Assembly: GCA_017614995.1 (NCBI GenBank)
Contig: JAGAAX010000013.1
Coordinates: 1-57,186 of the forward strand
Direction: 5' to 3'
Origin: Spirochaetaceae bacterium
Lineage (GTDB): Bacteria; Spirochaetota; Spirochaetia; Treponematales; Treponemataceae
DNA: 57,186 nt
Every line of letters begins with the position of its first letter. Position 1 is the stretch's first letter. The translations under genes were made by a program, and so were the position numbers. Below, in pieces: positions 35,162 through 44,736 of the stretch. The notes beneath the pieces are model-generated. The model searched no databases, was not told the origin of the DNA, and saw only the letters and a program-made list of their open reading frames with translations.

Positions 35162-37594
35162 GTGTTAGCTGAAAAACGACTGTCCGAAAGCGTCTGTAAC
35201 GAATACAAGCAGATAATCGAAGAGAACGAAAATAACGAAGTCTTTGTAATAGGGCAGCTTGACAATAACGGCATTGTCGAATCAATCAAGGTTTGCGGGC
35301 GGGGTAATGAACACGCTGTTCCTGTCAGTCTTGAAGCCAAAAATGCCGCTGTTTTGATTCACAATCATCCGTCAGGCAATTTAACACCGTCAGATGAAGA
35401 TCTTGTTATAGCATCAAAAGCCGCGGAAAATGCGCAGGGCTTTTATATTGTCAACAATTCAGTTACAAAAATCAATGTTGTTGTAGAACCAATTCTGCCG
35501 AAAAAACTGAAAAAACTTAACTGCGAAACAGTCGGAAAATATTTGTCTTACGGTGGTGCGCTTGATAAGCTTTCTGAAAACTTTGAGGAAAGAAAATCTC
35601 AGATTCAGCTTACAAAATCAATTGCAGAGGCGTTCAACAAGAATCAGGTGGGTGTTTTTGAAGCCGGCACCGGCGTAGGCAAGTCTTTTGCCTATCTTAT
35701 TCCTTCGATAATTTGGGCTGTTAAAAACAAAGAGCGTGTAATTATTTCCACTGGAACAATTAATTTACAGCAGCAGTTAATCGAAAAAGACATTCCTTTT
35801 GCTGAAAAAATTTCCGGTAAAAAGATAAAAGCTGTTTTGATGAAAGGACGGCAGAATTATCTCTGCAAACGCAGGCTTGAAGAAGCCGCCAAAGACAGAG
35901 AACTCTTCGACGATGATGTAGAGCAGTTTAATTCAATAATTGAATGGAATGAGACGACTTCTAGCGGAAGCCGCTCTGATCTGCCGTTTATGCCGTCTGA
36001 GAGCGTCTGGTCGCGCGTAAACAGTGAATCTGATGTCTGCATGGGAATGCGCTGCATTTACCACGATTCCTGCTATGTAATGAAGGTCAGAAAAGAGGCG
36101 GCTTCTGCCAACTTAATTGTTGTAAATCATCATCTGCTGTTTGCAGACTTAGAAGCAAGGCTTGAAGGCGCAGGCTACGACGATACTGCGGTGCTTCCGC
36201 CTTTTAACAGGATAATCTTTGATGAAGCGCATGGAATGGAGCACGCCGCCACGAGCTTTTTTTCGGAACAGCTTAACCGCTTTAAGATTTTAAAGCAGCT
36301 TAATCTGCTTTACCGCACCAGACGCGGAAGTGTTGCAGGGCATTTGATTACGCTAGAAGCTTTGTCAAATGTCGGAGACAAGGCAGAATCTGTAATAGAG
36401 ATTTTTGAATCTTTAAGAAAGCATATTACAGACTTAGAGGACGAAGCCTTGCTGCTTATGCCAGAAGACTTTACATGGCGGCTCTGCGACAAAACCGCAA
36501 AAGATGCTGGCGGGCTTTTGTCGGCGATGAATGTGCTTCATGGAGATATTGCAAAATTTGTAGGCGTGTTTAGAACGCTTATTTCCGGCATATCAGAAAA
36601 AGATGAAGACCACCCTGCTGTCTGGGAAACAAAGCAGATTCTCGGCAGACTTGAAAATGCAGGAAATGTCTGCCAGTGGTTTACAGAATGGAATGAGCGC
36701 GAGGATACGATTTTCTGGATTGACAAAGTGCGCTACAAGGGCAAGAACGGAAGCGGAATTTATCCGCGGTTTTACGCCACGCCGCTTGATATAGCGCCAA
36801 AAATGCAGAGAGGCGTTTTTGAGCCGCTTGATACGGTTGTGTGCACGTCTGCGACACTAAAAACAGGCAGAAGCTTTGATTATTGGCTTTTCCGCACCGG
36901 TGCCGGTTTTACAGAGCATGAGCGTCTTGCAATACAGGAATTTCCTTCGCCTTTTCCGTATCATGAAAACATGATGCTGACAATTCCTTCAGATATGCCG
37001 ATGCCCGATAACAGTGCCTTTCAAGACGCTGTTGAAGATGCTGTTGTAAAGCTTATTGAAATTGCCTGCGGAAGAACTTTGGTGCTTTTTACTTCGTATG
37101 AATCGCTGCGCTCTGCCTGTGAATTTGCCCGCGAAAAGCTTGCAGATAATGGAATTGTTGTACTTCGTCAGGGCGAGGACGACAGATTCAGGCTTCTTGA
37201 GACATTCAAAAAAGACAGTTCGAGCGTGCTTTTTGCCACTGATTCATTTTGGGAGGGTGTAGACGTGCCCGGCGAGTCTCTCTCGCAGGTGATTATAGTA
37301 AAGCTGCCTTTCAGCGTGCCTTCTGACCCTGTTTTTGCAGCGCGTTCAGAAGCGGTTACCAAACGCGGCGGCAACCCGTTTATGGATTTGAGTGTGCCTG
37401 AAGCCGTAATTAAATTCCGGCAGGGCTTCGGCAGATTGATGCGCTGTTCTTCAGACAGAGGCGTTGTAACTGTTCTTGACCGTAGAATTGTTGAAAAAAG
37501 GTACGGCTCTATTTTTATGTCGAGTATTCCAGAAACAAAAATTGTACACGAGCCTTTGCAGTCAATTCTTAAATCAATTGAACGCTTTTTGTAG
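35162..37594 (+). CDS. JAMM (RadC-like) domain fused to a DinG-type helicase
   Basis: GTG 35162, with TTGGAG upstream, gives 810 residues. Residues 1-110 carry a RadC-like JAMM metallo-domain: E26 in EVFVIGQLD, then H67-N-H69-P-S-G and S77-D-E-D80, all the metal and catalytic positions. The rest is an XPD/DinG-family superfamily 2 helicase with Walker A GTGVGKS (169-175), four Fe-S cysteines (C235, C293, C298, C304), DEAH (354-357) and helicase motif VI (QGFGRLMR). DinG unwinds R-loops, D-loops and G-quadruplexes 5' to 3'. Other DinG fusions carry exonuclease domains; a JAMM domain is unusual. It could be a nuclease-like or an isopeptidase module. Confidence 0.85.
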   Translation: MLAEKRLSESVCNEYKQIIEENENNEVFVIGQLDNNGIVESIKVCGRGNEHAVPVSLEAKNAAVLIHNHPSGNLTPSDEDLVIASKAAENAQGFYIVNNSVTKINVVVEPILPKKLKKLNCETVGKYLSYGGALDKLSENFEERKSQIQLTKSIAEAFNKNQVGVFEAGTGVGKSFAYLIPSIIWAVKNKERVIISTGTINLQQQLIEKDIPFAEKISGKKIKAVLMKGRQNYLCKRRLEEAAKDRELFDDDVEQFNSIIEWNETTSSGSRSDLPFMPSESVWSRVNSESDVCMGMRCIYHDSCYVMKVRKEAASANLIVVNHHLLFADLEARLEGAGYDDTAVLPPFNRIIFDEAHGMEHAATSFFSEQLNRFKILKQLNLLYRTRRGSVAGHLITLEALSNVGDKAESVIEIFESLRKHITDLEDEALLLMPEDFTWRLCDKTAKDAGGLLSAMNVLHGDIAKFVGVFRTLISGISEKDEDHPAVWETKQILGRLENAGNVCQWFTEWNEREDTIFWIDKVRYKGKNGSGIYPRFYATPLDIAPKMQRGVFEPLDTVVCTSATLKTGRSFDYWLFRTGAGFTEHERLAIQEFPSPFPYHENMMLTIPSDMPMPDNSAFQDAVEDAVVKLIEIACGRTLVLFTSYESLRSACEFAREKLADNGIVVLRQGEDDRFRLLETFKKDSSSVLFATDSFWEGVDVPGESLSQVIIVKLPFSVPSDPVFAARSEAVTKRGGNPFMDLSVPEAVIKFRQGFGRLMRCSSDRGVVTVLDRRIVEKRYGSIFMSSIPETKIVHEPLQSILKSIERFL

Positions 37595-37614
37595 CAAGTT
37601 TTAGAGTCGGCTTT

Positions 37615-37648
37615 AAAATAAAAAAACCGGCTGAAAATTGCCGGTTTT
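37615..37648 (-). terminator. Bidirectional terminator between dinG-like and zinc-ribbon genes
   Basis: A 9-bp stem (37623-37631 with 37640-37648) around an 8-nt loop. The minus strand reads into a T-rich run (from the A-run at 37615-37622), ending the zinc-ribbon gene; the plus strand reads TTTT. Confidence 0.8.
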
Positions 37649-37694
37649 GTGTACTAACAGCGAAACAGAATCTGTTTCTGGTATGAAGTACGGT

Positions 37695-37865
37695 TTATTT
37701 GAAGTCTTTCGGACGACGCTCAACACGTTTACATTTTGTGCATTCTGCGACATTTTTAAGTTTTCCGCTTTCAAACAAAGTCTTCATTACTACTTCTCCG
37801 CCGCATGAACAGAAAAATTTATGAGTTGCAACTGTAGTACGAGAGTTTTTACTGGCTCCTGCCAT
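37695..37865 (-). CDS. Small zinc-ribbon protein
   Basis: ATG 37865, with GGAGG seven nt upstream, gives 56 residues; the open frame continues to 37925 without a ribosome-binding site. Four cysteines (C19, C21, C42, C45) form a C-x-C...C-x2-C zinc ribbon in a very basic chain (pI clearly high, with RRPKDFK at the end). It resembles small ribosome-associated or nucleic-acid-binding zinc proteins. I cannot assign it to a ribosomal protein with confidence; L33 and L36 do not match. It is next to rpsT, transcribed away from it. Confidence 0.6.
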   Translation of the reverse strand: MAGASKNSRTTVATHKFFCSCGGEVVMKTLFESGKLKNVAECTKCKRVERRPKDFK

Positions 37866-37984
37866 CAACTTGCCTCCAACAAAGGATATTAGCATAAAAA
37901 TATATAAAATAAGCGTTAATGTCAAGTGTACCTGCCTAGAAAACTTGTACTAAAATGATTTATCTGGAAAAGCGTTTAGAGCTA

Positions 37985-38013
37985 TTGACTAATCAACATA
38001 GCTTTGGTAACAT
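37985..38013 (+). promoter_or_regulatory. Promoter of rpsT
   Basis: TTGACT (37985-37990), 17 nt, TAACAT (38008-38013), about 30 nt before the TTG start codon. Confidence 0.65.
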
Positions 38014-38044
38014 TGTCTACAAGTTTTCGTTTGGAGGGTTTCCT

Positions 38045-38323
38045 TTGGCACTTAAAAGTAAGTCTGTAGAGAAAAGACACAAGCAGAGTGAAGTGCGCCG
38101 TTTGAGAAACAAGGCCGCAAAGAGTTCTGCAAGAACTTGTGCAAAAAAATTTGTTGCAGCTGTTCATGCTAAAGATGAGGCATTGGCAAAAGCTAAATTG
38201 CAGGAGTTGTGCAAAGAACTTGATACTGCAAGAGGTAAGGGTATTCTTACAAGAAATGCAGTTTCACGCAAAAAGTCACGCATGATGAAGCTTTATAATG
38301 TTTCATTTGCTGCTGCAAAGTAA
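38045..38323 (+). CDS. rpsT: 30S ribosomal protein S20
   Basis: The 92-residue product is S20, a helical bundle that binds 16S rRNA: a Lys/Arg-rich N-terminus (ALKSKSVEKRHKQSEVRRLRN) and the C-terminal GKGILTRNAVSRKKSRMM, all typical. The start is TTG 38045, with GGAGG seven nt upstream. An in-frame ATG at 37955 would add 30 residues that do not belong to the family. A UUG start is also used by E. coli rpsT, where it supports feedback control, so similar autoregulation is possible. It is followed by a strong terminator. Confidence 0.95.
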   Translation: MALKSKSVEKRHKQSEVRRLRNKAAKSSARTCAKKFVAAVHAKDEALAKAKLQELCKELDTARGKGILTRNAVSRKKSRMMKLYNVSFAAAK

Positions 38324-38336
38324 ATTAGAATTGATG

Positions 38337-38375
38337 CGGTTGATGATTTGTCATTAACCGTACATTCTTTTTTTT
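38337..38375 (+). terminator. Terminator after rpsT
   Basis: A 10-bp stem (38337-38346 with 38351-38360, one G-T pair), a TTTG loop and a T-run of eight from 38368. Confidence 0.85.
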
Positions 38376-38377
38376 GT

Positions 38378-38406
38378 TTGTCACAATTTTGTGATTAAGT
38401 CAAAAT
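38378..38406 (+). promoter_or_regulatory. Candidate promoter of the HU gene
   Basis: TTGTCA (38378-38383), 17 nt, CAAAAT (38401-38406), 20 nt before the ATG at 38426. Confidence 0.45.
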
Positions 38407-38425
38407 CGTTTTTTGTGGGGTTGAG

Positions 38426-38734
38426 ATGGCTCAGAAAAAAATAACTAAAGTTGATTTGGTGGAAGCAGTTTTTCTGGATACAAGTCTTGAAAAAAAAGAA
38501 ATCCAAGAAGTTGTAGATTCTCTCCTTGAAAAAATCAAAGATTCTCTTAAGGCGGGTTCTTCTATTGAATTACGCGGTTTTGGTTCGTTTGAAGTTCGTT
38601 TAAGAAAAGGCAGAGCAAAAGCACGCAATCCAAAGACTGGTGAACTCGTATCTGTTGAGCCGCATTCAGTTGCCATTTTCAGACCAGGAAAAGAACTTAA
38701 AGATACAGTCTGGAAAATCAAAAAACATAAATAA
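38426..38734 (+). CDS. hup: HU-family DNA-binding protein
   Basis: The 102-residue protein is a histone-like HU/IHF family member that bends and coats DNA. It shows the family signature region GFGSFEVRLRKGRAKARNPKTGE and FRPGKELKD at the C-terminus. The DNA-inserting Pro is kept within RNPKTGE. It is slightly longer than HU of E. coli (90 residues). It is a single-gene unit between rpsT and lnt, with a hairpin but no T-run downstream. Confidence 0.92.
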   Translation: MAQKKITKVDLVEAVFLDTSLEKKEIQEVVDSLLEKIKDSLKAGSSIELRGFGSFEVRLRKGRAKARNPKTGELVSVEPHSVAIFRPGKELKDTVWKIKKHK

Positions 38735-38745
38735 GTATCAACAGT

Positions 38746-38770
38746 GGATGCGCATTATAAATGTGCATCC
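38746..38770 (+). terminator. Hairpin after HU, possible weak terminator
   Basis: A 10-bp stem (38746-38755 with 38761-38770, one G-T pair) and a 5-nt loop. No T-run follows, so termination would be Rho-dependent or incomplete. Confidence 0.4.
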
Positions 38771-38888
38771 GGAGTTCTGATTTCTTCAAGTTTTCAAATA
38801 TAAAAAATAAACTATCTGCTGTTTATTTACAGCTCATGAATTTTTTAAGACATAGTTTTTCTCAAAATTCTGTCTTTAAGAGGTTCCT

Positions 38889-40571
38889 TTGAAAAATCAA
38901 ATGACAGAGATTTCCTGTAGGAAGAGTTTCCGCTTAAAAGAATTTTTCTTAAATATTCTTTTGCTTATCTCTGGTATAATTTTATTTGCTTTACCTCAAC
39001 CGAATTTTTTAACAGTAAATGGCGTTTCATTTATTGCATATTTTTCTTTAATTCCTGTTTTTCTACTTGTCCGCAGAGCTTCCTGGAAATCAGTCTGGCT
39101 TTATGGCTTTTTATACGGCTTTTGCTGCTATTGTCTTTACGCTTATTGGCTTGCGGCGTTTCATCCGATGGGAATTACTGTAATTTCTTCGATGTACGGC
39201 ATTTATCTGATGATAGCCTTTCCCTGCTTAAAAGCTGCCTTTAATTTGTTTCCTAAAAACGGCTGGATTGTTCAGTGGATTGTCTGGTGTGCTTACGAAT
39301 ACATTAAGACCTGCGGCTTTACAGGCTTTCATTATGGCGTAACCGGCTATTCTCAGTGGCAGAATTCCCTGCTTTTGCAGAATGCAGACTGGGGCAGCGT
39401 GTGGGGCATAAGCGCCATTATAACATTTCCGTCTGCAATTATTGCGCAGCTTATTTACGAAGCCGGCATGAAAAAAAGTGAAGCAGCCGAAAAGAACAGC
39501 TTTTTCAGTGGAATTAAGCAGGCGCTTTGTCTGCATAAAGTTTCATGCATTATATGGATTGCAGTTTTTATTGCAGCACTTGTTTACGGTGCATTTGCCA
39601 GAGTAGATTGTTCCGAGGCTAAAAAAGTAAAGCTTGCATTAATTCAGCCTAATAACGACCCCTGGCGCGGCGGTGTTGAGGCTTATTCTGACAATTACGA
39701 GCAGCTCAAAAAACTTTCAGATGAAGCTTTGACAGAAGATTATGGCATTCAGCTTGTAGTCTGGCCTGAAACGGCTTTTGTTCCGCGCATTGAGTATCAT
39801 TACAAATATAGGCAGAACCGAGAAATTTTCGAACTTGTTGAAAAATTATTGAAATACCTTGATAATGAAAATGTTCCGTTTCTGATTGGAAATGACCATG
39901 CTGTTTTGGGCTATGCGCGGAACGGAAAGTATGAAGCGATTGATTATAATTCGGCTCTGCTTTTTACGCCAAAAAAGAACTGTATTCCGCCTGAACCGCA
40001 GAAATACATGAAAATGCATCTTGTTCCGTTTACGGAATATTTTCCGTATGAGAAGCTTTTTCCAAAATTATATGAGCTTCTGCTTAACGGCGACACTCAC
40101 ATGTGGGAACATGGAAATACAGCGGTTGTTTTTAATGCCGCCGAAATAAAATTTGGCGTTCCTATCTGCTTTGAAGATACTTTTGGCAATATAGGACGGC
40201 GTTTTGTGAAAAACGGTGCAGAAGCTTTTATAAACATTTCTAACGATGCCTGGTCAAACAGTCTTGCATGCCAGTATCAGCACCTTTCTATGGCTGTTTT
40301 CAGATGTGTAGAGAACAGAGTGCCGGCGGCACGTGCTACGGCTTCAGGGCAGACATCATTTATTGACCCCAACGGAAAAGTTCTTGCAATGGCAGAGCCT
40401 TTCCAAAAGGCATATTTGATAGGAGAAATTCCTGTCTGTCAGAATAGAAAGCGGACAATTTATACTTGTTGCGGTGACTTTGTCGGAATTATATTTGCAA
40501 TATTAGGAATCATGTCTTTGATTCTTGGAATAATCAGAAACCTTAAAAACCACAAAAGAGAGGCTTTATGA
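38889..40571 (+). CDS. lnt: Apolipoprotein N-acyltransferase
   Basis: The 560-residue inner-membrane enzyme adds the third acyl chain to lipoproteins. About seven N-terminal transmembrane segments (20-240) are followed by a periplasmic nitrilase-fold domain with the Glu-Lys-Cys triad: E in VVWPETAFVPR, K in KMHLVPFTEYFP, C in VPICFEDTF. A final membrane segment lies near 530-550. The start is TTG with AAGAGG 5 nt upstream. The 3' end overlaps the bactofilin start (ATGA). Its presence fits a diderm with many lipoproteins. Confidence 0.92.
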   Translation: MKNQMTEISCRKSFRLKEFFLNILLLISGIILFALPQPNFLTVNGVSFIAYFSLIPVFLLVRRASWKSVWLYGFLYGFCCYCLYAYWLAAFHPMGITVISSMYGIYLMIAFPCLKAAFNLFPKNGWIVQWIVWCAYEYIKTCGFTGFHYGVTGYSQWQNSLLLQNADWGSVWGISAIITFPSAIIAQLIYEAGMKKSEAAEKNSFFSGIKQALCLHKVSCIIWIAVFIAALVYGAFARVDCSEAKKVKLALIQPNNDPWRGGVEAYSDNYEQLKKLSDEALTEDYGIQLVVWPETAFVPRIEYHYKYRQNREIFELVEKLLKYLDNENVPFLIGNDHAVLGYARNGKYEAIDYNSALLFTPKKNCIPPEPQKYMKMHLVPFTEYFPYEKLFPKLYELLLNGDTHMWEHGNTAVVFNAAEIKFGVPICFEDTFGNIGRRFVKNGAEAFINISNDAWSNSLACQYQHLSMAVFRCVENRVPAARATASGQTSFIDPNGKVLAMAEPFQKAYLIGEIPVCQNRKRTIYTCCGDFVGIIFAILGIMSLILGIIRNLKNHKREAL

Positions 40572-40999
40572 ATTTGTCATCAGATCAAACAGAAAAAAAT
40601 TATACTGTTTTTGGCGAAGAAACTGAATTTTATGGTGTGCTCAAATTTACTGATAATCTTGAAATTGCCGGAACTTTTGAAGGCACAATTGATGCTACAG
40701 GCAACCTTGAATTTGCTAAAACAGCAAAATGTGTAGTTGATAACATAAAAGCTGATTCAGTTGTTATAAACGGCTCAGTGAGCGGCAATATTTATGCAAA
40801 TACAAGCATTGATATGCAGTCAGGCAGCAAGATTGTCGGCGATGTAACTACAAAAGAGCTTAGAATTGATGACGGCGTTGATTTTACCGGAAAAGTAACA
40901 ATGCTGGATCATGAACTGAATCTTGATATTTTTTCTTATGCAGCATCTGATTTTAAGAATGTTCTTATGTCTGCATCTGATGATAATGAGGAAAACTGA
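40568..40999 (+). CDS. Bactofilin-family cytoskeletal protein
   Basis: The 143-residue protein has a bactofilin (DUF583) beta-helix core, about residues 15-115, with Gly/Val-rich repeats (FYGVLKFTDNLEIAGTFEGT, then VVINGSVSGNIYANTSIDM and GSKIVGDVTTKELRIDDG). Bactofilins polymerise without nucleotide, and in spirochaetes they influence cell-wall growth, helical shape and motility. The tail is short and acidic. It is coupled to lnt by a 4-nt overlap, linking envelope biogenesis functions. Confidence 0.88.
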   Translation: MNLSSDQTEKNYTVFGEETEFYGVLKFTDNLEIAGTFEGTIDATGNLEFAKTAKCVVDNIKADSVVINGSVSGNIYANTSIDMQSGSKIVGDVTTKELRIDDGVDFTGKVTMLDHELNLDIFSYAASDFKNVLMSASDDNEEN

Positions 41000-41009
41000 A
41001 AAAGAATTG

Positions 41010-41038
41010 TTGACATATCGGAATAGTTTTGATATGTT
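41010..41038 (+). promoter_or_regulatory. Promoter of rho
   Basis: TTGACA (41010-41015), 17 nt, TATGTT (41033-41038). It gives a leader of about 105 nt that is AT-rich, has no ORF and could hold the autoregulatory site common in rho leaders. Confidence 0.75.
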
Positions 41039-41148
41039 AAATCTATACATTTCATTTACGTCTTTTTCCTGTAAATATTTAATTTTTTAAGCAATATAAC
41101 TTATTGATATATTTTTATATGCCAATCTAAAATTTATTGGAGTGTGTA

Positions 41149-42780
41149 ATGGCACCAATTAAAAAGCGGCGTTTTATTGATACGTCAGGTGAGCAAACTG
41201 CTGATGAAACAGAGCAGACAACAGATTTGTTTACAGAATCTGCTTCAGTTCCAGCTACAGCCGCTGCTCCAGAAACAGAAAACAGTGCTGATTCAGACCA
41301 GCCGGATGCAAAGACTGTACCGGCCGAAAATGCAGCAGAATCTTCCGGCGGGTATCATCGCCGTACTTATCAAAAAAGTCCGAATGCAAAGGCCCGTATA
41401 GTAAGACCCCGCAATTCTCGTTCTAATTTCCAAAGTAAATCTGATACAACTACAAATACAGAAACATCAAACGAGCTTCCTGCTGAATTTCAAGACCGCG
41501 ATTCAAAGCCAAGACTTACAATTAACGAACTGACTTGCAAAGGTATGCAGGACTTGCGCGAGCTTGCAGAGCGCTACGGCGTGCAGAAAGAAGATATAGC
41601 TTCGATGAAAAAGCAGGAGCTTATTTTTGCTATTCTGAAGGCACATACCGAGCATGGCGGAATTATTTTTGCGTCTGGTGCGCTTGAGATTCTGCCTGAC
41701 GGCTACGGCTTCCTGCGCTCTCCGCAGAACAATTATCTGCCGGGCCCGGACGATATTTACATTTCGCCAAGCCAGATAAGGCTTTTCAACTTGAAGACAG
41801 GCGACACAATTTACGGTCAGATCCGCTCTCCAAAAGAAGGCGAGCGCTTCTTTGCTCTGCTTAGAATTGAAACCGTAAACTTTGAGGATACGCGCATTGC
41901 GCAGACTAGAATTCCGTTTGAGAATCTTACACCGCTCTATCCTAACGAGAAGCTGAACCTTGAGTATAAGCCGGACGAGCTTTCTACGCGAATTATGAAT
42001 TTGTTCTGCCCGATTGGTAAAGGACAGCGCGCTTTGATAGTTGCGCCGCCAAAAGCCGGTAAGACAATTTTGATGCAGCGCATTGCAAACGCAATTATTA
42101 CAAACCATCCAGAAGTTTATCTGATTGTGCTTTTGATTGACGAACGCCCTGAAGAAGTTACCGACATGGAGCGTTCAATTAAGGCTGAAGTTATTTCATC
42201 AACATTCGATGAGCAGGCATCGCGCCACGTTCAGGTTGCGGAGATGGTTCTTGAAAAGGCAAAGCGTCTTGTTGAGCACAAGCGCGATGTCGTAATTTTC
42301 CTTGATTCAATTACAAGACTTGCGCGCGCATATAACCAGACTGTTCCAACTTCAGGCAAGGTTTTGTCGGGCGGTGTTGACTCAAATGCACTGCATAAGC
42401 CAAAGCGCTTCTTCGGTGCTGCCCGAAATGTAGAAGAGGGCGGAAGTCTCACAATTATTTCAACAGCATTGATTGAAACAGGCAGCCGCATGGACGAGGT
42501 TATCTTTGAAGAGTTCAAAGGTACAGGCAACATGGAAATAAACCTCGACAGAAAGCTTGCCGACAGAAGACTTTTCCCTGCTATCAACGTAAAGAAGTCA
42601 GGCACAAGAAAAGAAGACCTGCTCCTGACAGAGGACGAGCTTCAGAAAGTCTGGGTACTGCGTAAAGTCATAAATCCGATGGATGATGCTGAAATTATGG
42701 AATTGCTTATTGACAGAATGAAGAAAACTAAGAATAATGAAGCATTCCTTCGTTCTATGAATACGGGTACGGGAGAATAA
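41149..42780 (+). CDS. rho: Transcription termination factor Rho
   Basis: ATG 41149, with TTGGAG upstream, gives 543 residues; a TTG at 41137 overlaps the ribosome-binding site. Residues 1-120 are a low-complexity extension rich in Ala, Glu, Thr and then Arg/Ser, longer than in E. coli. The Rho N-domain follows ([23 protein letters not shown]), then the cold-shock RNA-binding domain and the RecA-like ATPase with Walker [11 protein letters not shown]. Such N-terminal insertions can alter RNA binding or promote phase separation in some bacteria. rpmE follows after 93 bp and is probably co-transcribed. Confidence 0.95.
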   Translation: MAPIKKRRFIDTSGEQTADETEQTTDLFTESASVPATAAAPETENSADSDQPDAKTVPAENAAESSGGYHRRTYQKSPNAKARIVRPRNSRSNFQSKSDTTTNTETSNELPAEFQDRDSKPRLTINELTCKGMQDLRELAERYGVQKEDIASMKKQELIFAILKAHTEHGGIIFASGALEILPDGYGFLRSPQNNYLPGPDDIYISPSQIRLFNLKTGDTIYGQIRSPKEGERFFALLRIETVNFEDTRIAQTRIPFENLTPLYPNEKLNLEYKPDELSTRIMNLFCPIGKGQRALIVAPPKAGKTILMQRIANAIITNHPEVYLIVLLIDERPEEVTDMERSIKAEVISSTFDEQASRHVQVAEMVLEKAKRLVEHKRDVVIFLDSITRLARAYNQTVPTSGKVLSGGVDSNALHKPKRFFGAARNVEEGGSLTIISTALIETGSRMDEVIFEEFKGTGNMEINLDRKLADRRLFPAINVKKSGTRKEDLLLTEDELQKVWVLRKVINPMDDAEIMELLIDRMKKTKNNEAFLRSMNTGTGE

Positions 42781-42873
42781 ATCAATAGAAATGAGTATGG
42801 TTTGTGGTTGTCATTTGAGCCTTAAAGGTTCTTGATTTCAGGGCAAGCCTAATCAGAATATATGGAGGATAAT

Positions 42874-43077
42874 ATGAAACAGGGAATTCACCCTAACTAT
42901 GAAGTTACCAAAATTACATGTGTTTGCGGTAACGTAATTGAAACACGTTCAACAGTAAAGAATATCGAAGTTGAAATTTGCTCAGCTTGCCACCCATTCT
43001 TTACAGGAAAACAGAAACTGGTTGACACAGCCGGTCGTATCGAACGCTTTAACAAACGTTTCAATATCAAGAAGTAA
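42874..43077 (+). CDS. rpmE: 50S ribosomal protein L31
   Basis: ATG 42874, with GGAGG six nt upstream, gives 67 residues. The zinc-binding C+ form is clear: C-x-C in TCVCGN and C-x2-C in [13 protein letters not shown], the L31 signature. It lies on the outer face of the 50S subunit and contacts the 30S head. The last codons, stop and terminator are duplicated 1692 bp downstream. It follows rho and ends at a strong terminator. Confidence 0.95.
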   Translation: MKQGIHPNYEVTKITCVCGNVIETRSTVKNIEVEICSACHPFFTGKQKLVDTAGRIERFNKRFNIKK

Positions 43078-43131
43078 TTCTACTGAATACTAGAAACCGT
43101 CACATTGCGTGGCGGTTTTTTTGGTTTTAAA
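43043..43131 (+). repeat. 89-bp direct repeat, copy 1 (rpmE 3' end and terminator)
   Basis: This segment covers the last codons of rpmE, its stop and its terminator. It recurs at 44735-44823 with 86 of 89 bases identical. The two copies bracket the GT-C-like membrane gene. The copy here is the original because the rpmE reading frame runs into it. Confidence 0.9.
43094..43122 (+). terminator. Terminator of rpmE
   Basis: A 10-bp stem with loop ATTGC (core ACCGTCAC with GTGGCGGT) and a T-run of seven. Confidence 0.9.
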
Positions 43132-43158
43132 TCGATAGCATCATTTATTGGAGTTTAT

Positions 43159-44736
43159 ATGAACCTATTGAATAAATTCAAATTCAGAACGAATATCAAT
43201 TCTGTAATATTGGCTGTTTATATATTTATTGTTTGGTCTGCATATATATACATAAATCGTTCTAGTAGAGCTATTGGCTTGTTTGTTTTTTTGACCATAG
43301 CATTGATAGTTTCATTGATAATTGCCGGTAAAATTATCGCTGTCGTACAAAAAGTTGAAATAAAGTGTAATGAACCGCATCCTGTAAAAAAAACTACAGT
43401 CTTTTTTTCTTTTTTTGCAATATCATTATTCGTTATGCTTTTATGGTTCTGGGGATTTTTCCCGGGTGCATATCCAATAATTGATGTTATATGGCAGTAC
43501 AAACAGGCTCTTGAAGGTTCTTACAATGATTGGCATCCTTTTTGGCATACAATAGTTTTCTATACATTTCCTGTTAAATTGACAGGAAAACTATATAGTG
43601 TTGTACTTTTCCAAATGATTTATTTTTCTCTGTTGATGGGATATATGGGAATGGTTATATACAAACATTCAAGTCTCAAAATATCTCTGATATCAATTGC
43701 ATATATTCTTCTAAATCCTTTTACAGGATGGATGCTTATATATCCTTGCAAGGATGTTGGAACTGCTATAACTGGTTGTTTGTCTATGATAATGGCCATG
43801 GAAGCTTATTTTTCAAAAGGATGGGCAAAAAAGTGGTGGCGCTTAGTTTTATTAGGAATTATGCTTGCCAATACAACATTATTTAGATATAACGCCATTT
43901 TATTTACACTTGTTCTGGCAATTGCACTCGTGTTTTTTTTAGACAAAAAACAATTTTTGATTATGTTTTCTACGTTTATTATATTTGTTTTTATCGTTAA
44001 AGTTCCGGTTTACAAGATATTAAATGTTGAAAAGCCAGAAGAAAGAGTAACTGAACTGACTGGCTTACCACTGACGATAATAGGAAATGTCGTTAAGGAA
44101 TCACCAGAAAAACTTGATCAAGAAACTTTGAATTTTGCTTATTCTATTGCTCCTAAAGAAGATTGGGAAAATTTTTACCGTTGTGGAAGTTTCAATGACT
44201 TGAAATTTCAGGGCTTTGATTCTACCAGATTTAATAAAAATGTTATTGAGGAAGCAGGAGTTGTCAAAGTGTTCTGTATGGCAGCTAAATGTTTTAAAGT
44301 TGCTCCTGAAAAATCTCTTGATGCCCTAGTTACTTTGACAGATATACTTTACAGTACGGAATATATCAAAGGCGATCAAGACCGTTATATAATGGAATTT
44401 GGAAGAGTCAATTATGATATTGTTTATAAAGGTAATGAAAAACTGGCAAGCATATTAAAAAATTATAAGAACTTGATATCTAATACTATTTTTAGGTATT
44501 TCAGAATTTTAGGAGTTGCATTGCTGTTTATGATCATTTTGATAGTTGGTAAAAGCAACTTTAAAAGCTTTGATGATTGGAAAAGAATTTTTATATGCCT
44601 TCCAATTTATGCATACGATTTTGGTACAATGCTTTTGTTATCATGGGATAATGACTCGCGGTATTTTTACATAACATTTTTAATTGTACCTTTAGTTGCT
44701 GTAATAATGTTGAGAGAAAGAAAAGAATGTTTATAA
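43159..44736 (+). CDS. Multi-pass membrane protein, GT-C-like (DUF6020-like)
   Basis: ATG 43159, with TTGGAG just upstream, gives 525 residues. There are about 11 hydrophobic segments and a large loop at 75-140 with GFFPGAYPIIDVIWQY and NDWHPFWHTI, which resembles the SPG...D...Q...HP signature of DUF6020-type GT-C glycosyltransferases that use lipid-linked donors. A larger soluble region lies near 300-430. It could add sugars to surface glycans or lipids. The gene is more AT-rich than its neighbours and lies between two copies of the rpmE 3' end, so it was probably inserted or left behind by duplication. Confidence 0.6.
   Translation: MNLLNKFKFRTNINSVILAVYIFIVWSAYIYINRSSRAIGLFVFLTIALIVSLIIAGKIIAVVQKVEIKCNEPHPVKKTTVFFSFFAISLFVMLLWFWGFFPGAYPIIDVIWQYKQALEGSYNDWHPFWHTIVFYTFPVKLTGKLYSVVLFQMIYFSLLMGYMGMVIYKHSSLKISLISIAYILLNPFTGWMLIYPCKDVGTAITGCLSMIMAMEAYFSKGWAKKWWRLVLLGIMLANTTLFRYNAILFTLVLAIALVFFLDKKQFLIMFSTFIIFVFIVKVPVYKILNVEKPEERVTELTGLPLTIIGNVVKESPEKLDQETLNFAYSIAPKEDWENFYRCGSFNDLKFQGFDSTRFNKNVIEEAGVVKVFCMAAKCFKVAPEKSLDALVTLTDILYSTEYIKGDQDRYIMEFGRVNYDIVYKGNEKLASILKNYKNLISNTIFRYFRILGVALLFMIILIVGKSNFKSFDDWKRIFICLPIYAYDFGTMLLLSWDNDSRYFYITFLIVPLVAVIMLRERKECL

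Noticed and set aside
37955-38044. N-terminal extension of S20 from ATG 37955
   Set aside because: The extra residues are not part of the S20 family, the promoter lies within this stretch, and a GGAGG site directs the TTG at 38045.
41503-42108. 201-codon open frame antisense to rho
   Set aside because: It is a shadow of the rho frame with no ribosome-binding site and an unlikely composition rich in Cys, Arg and Asn.
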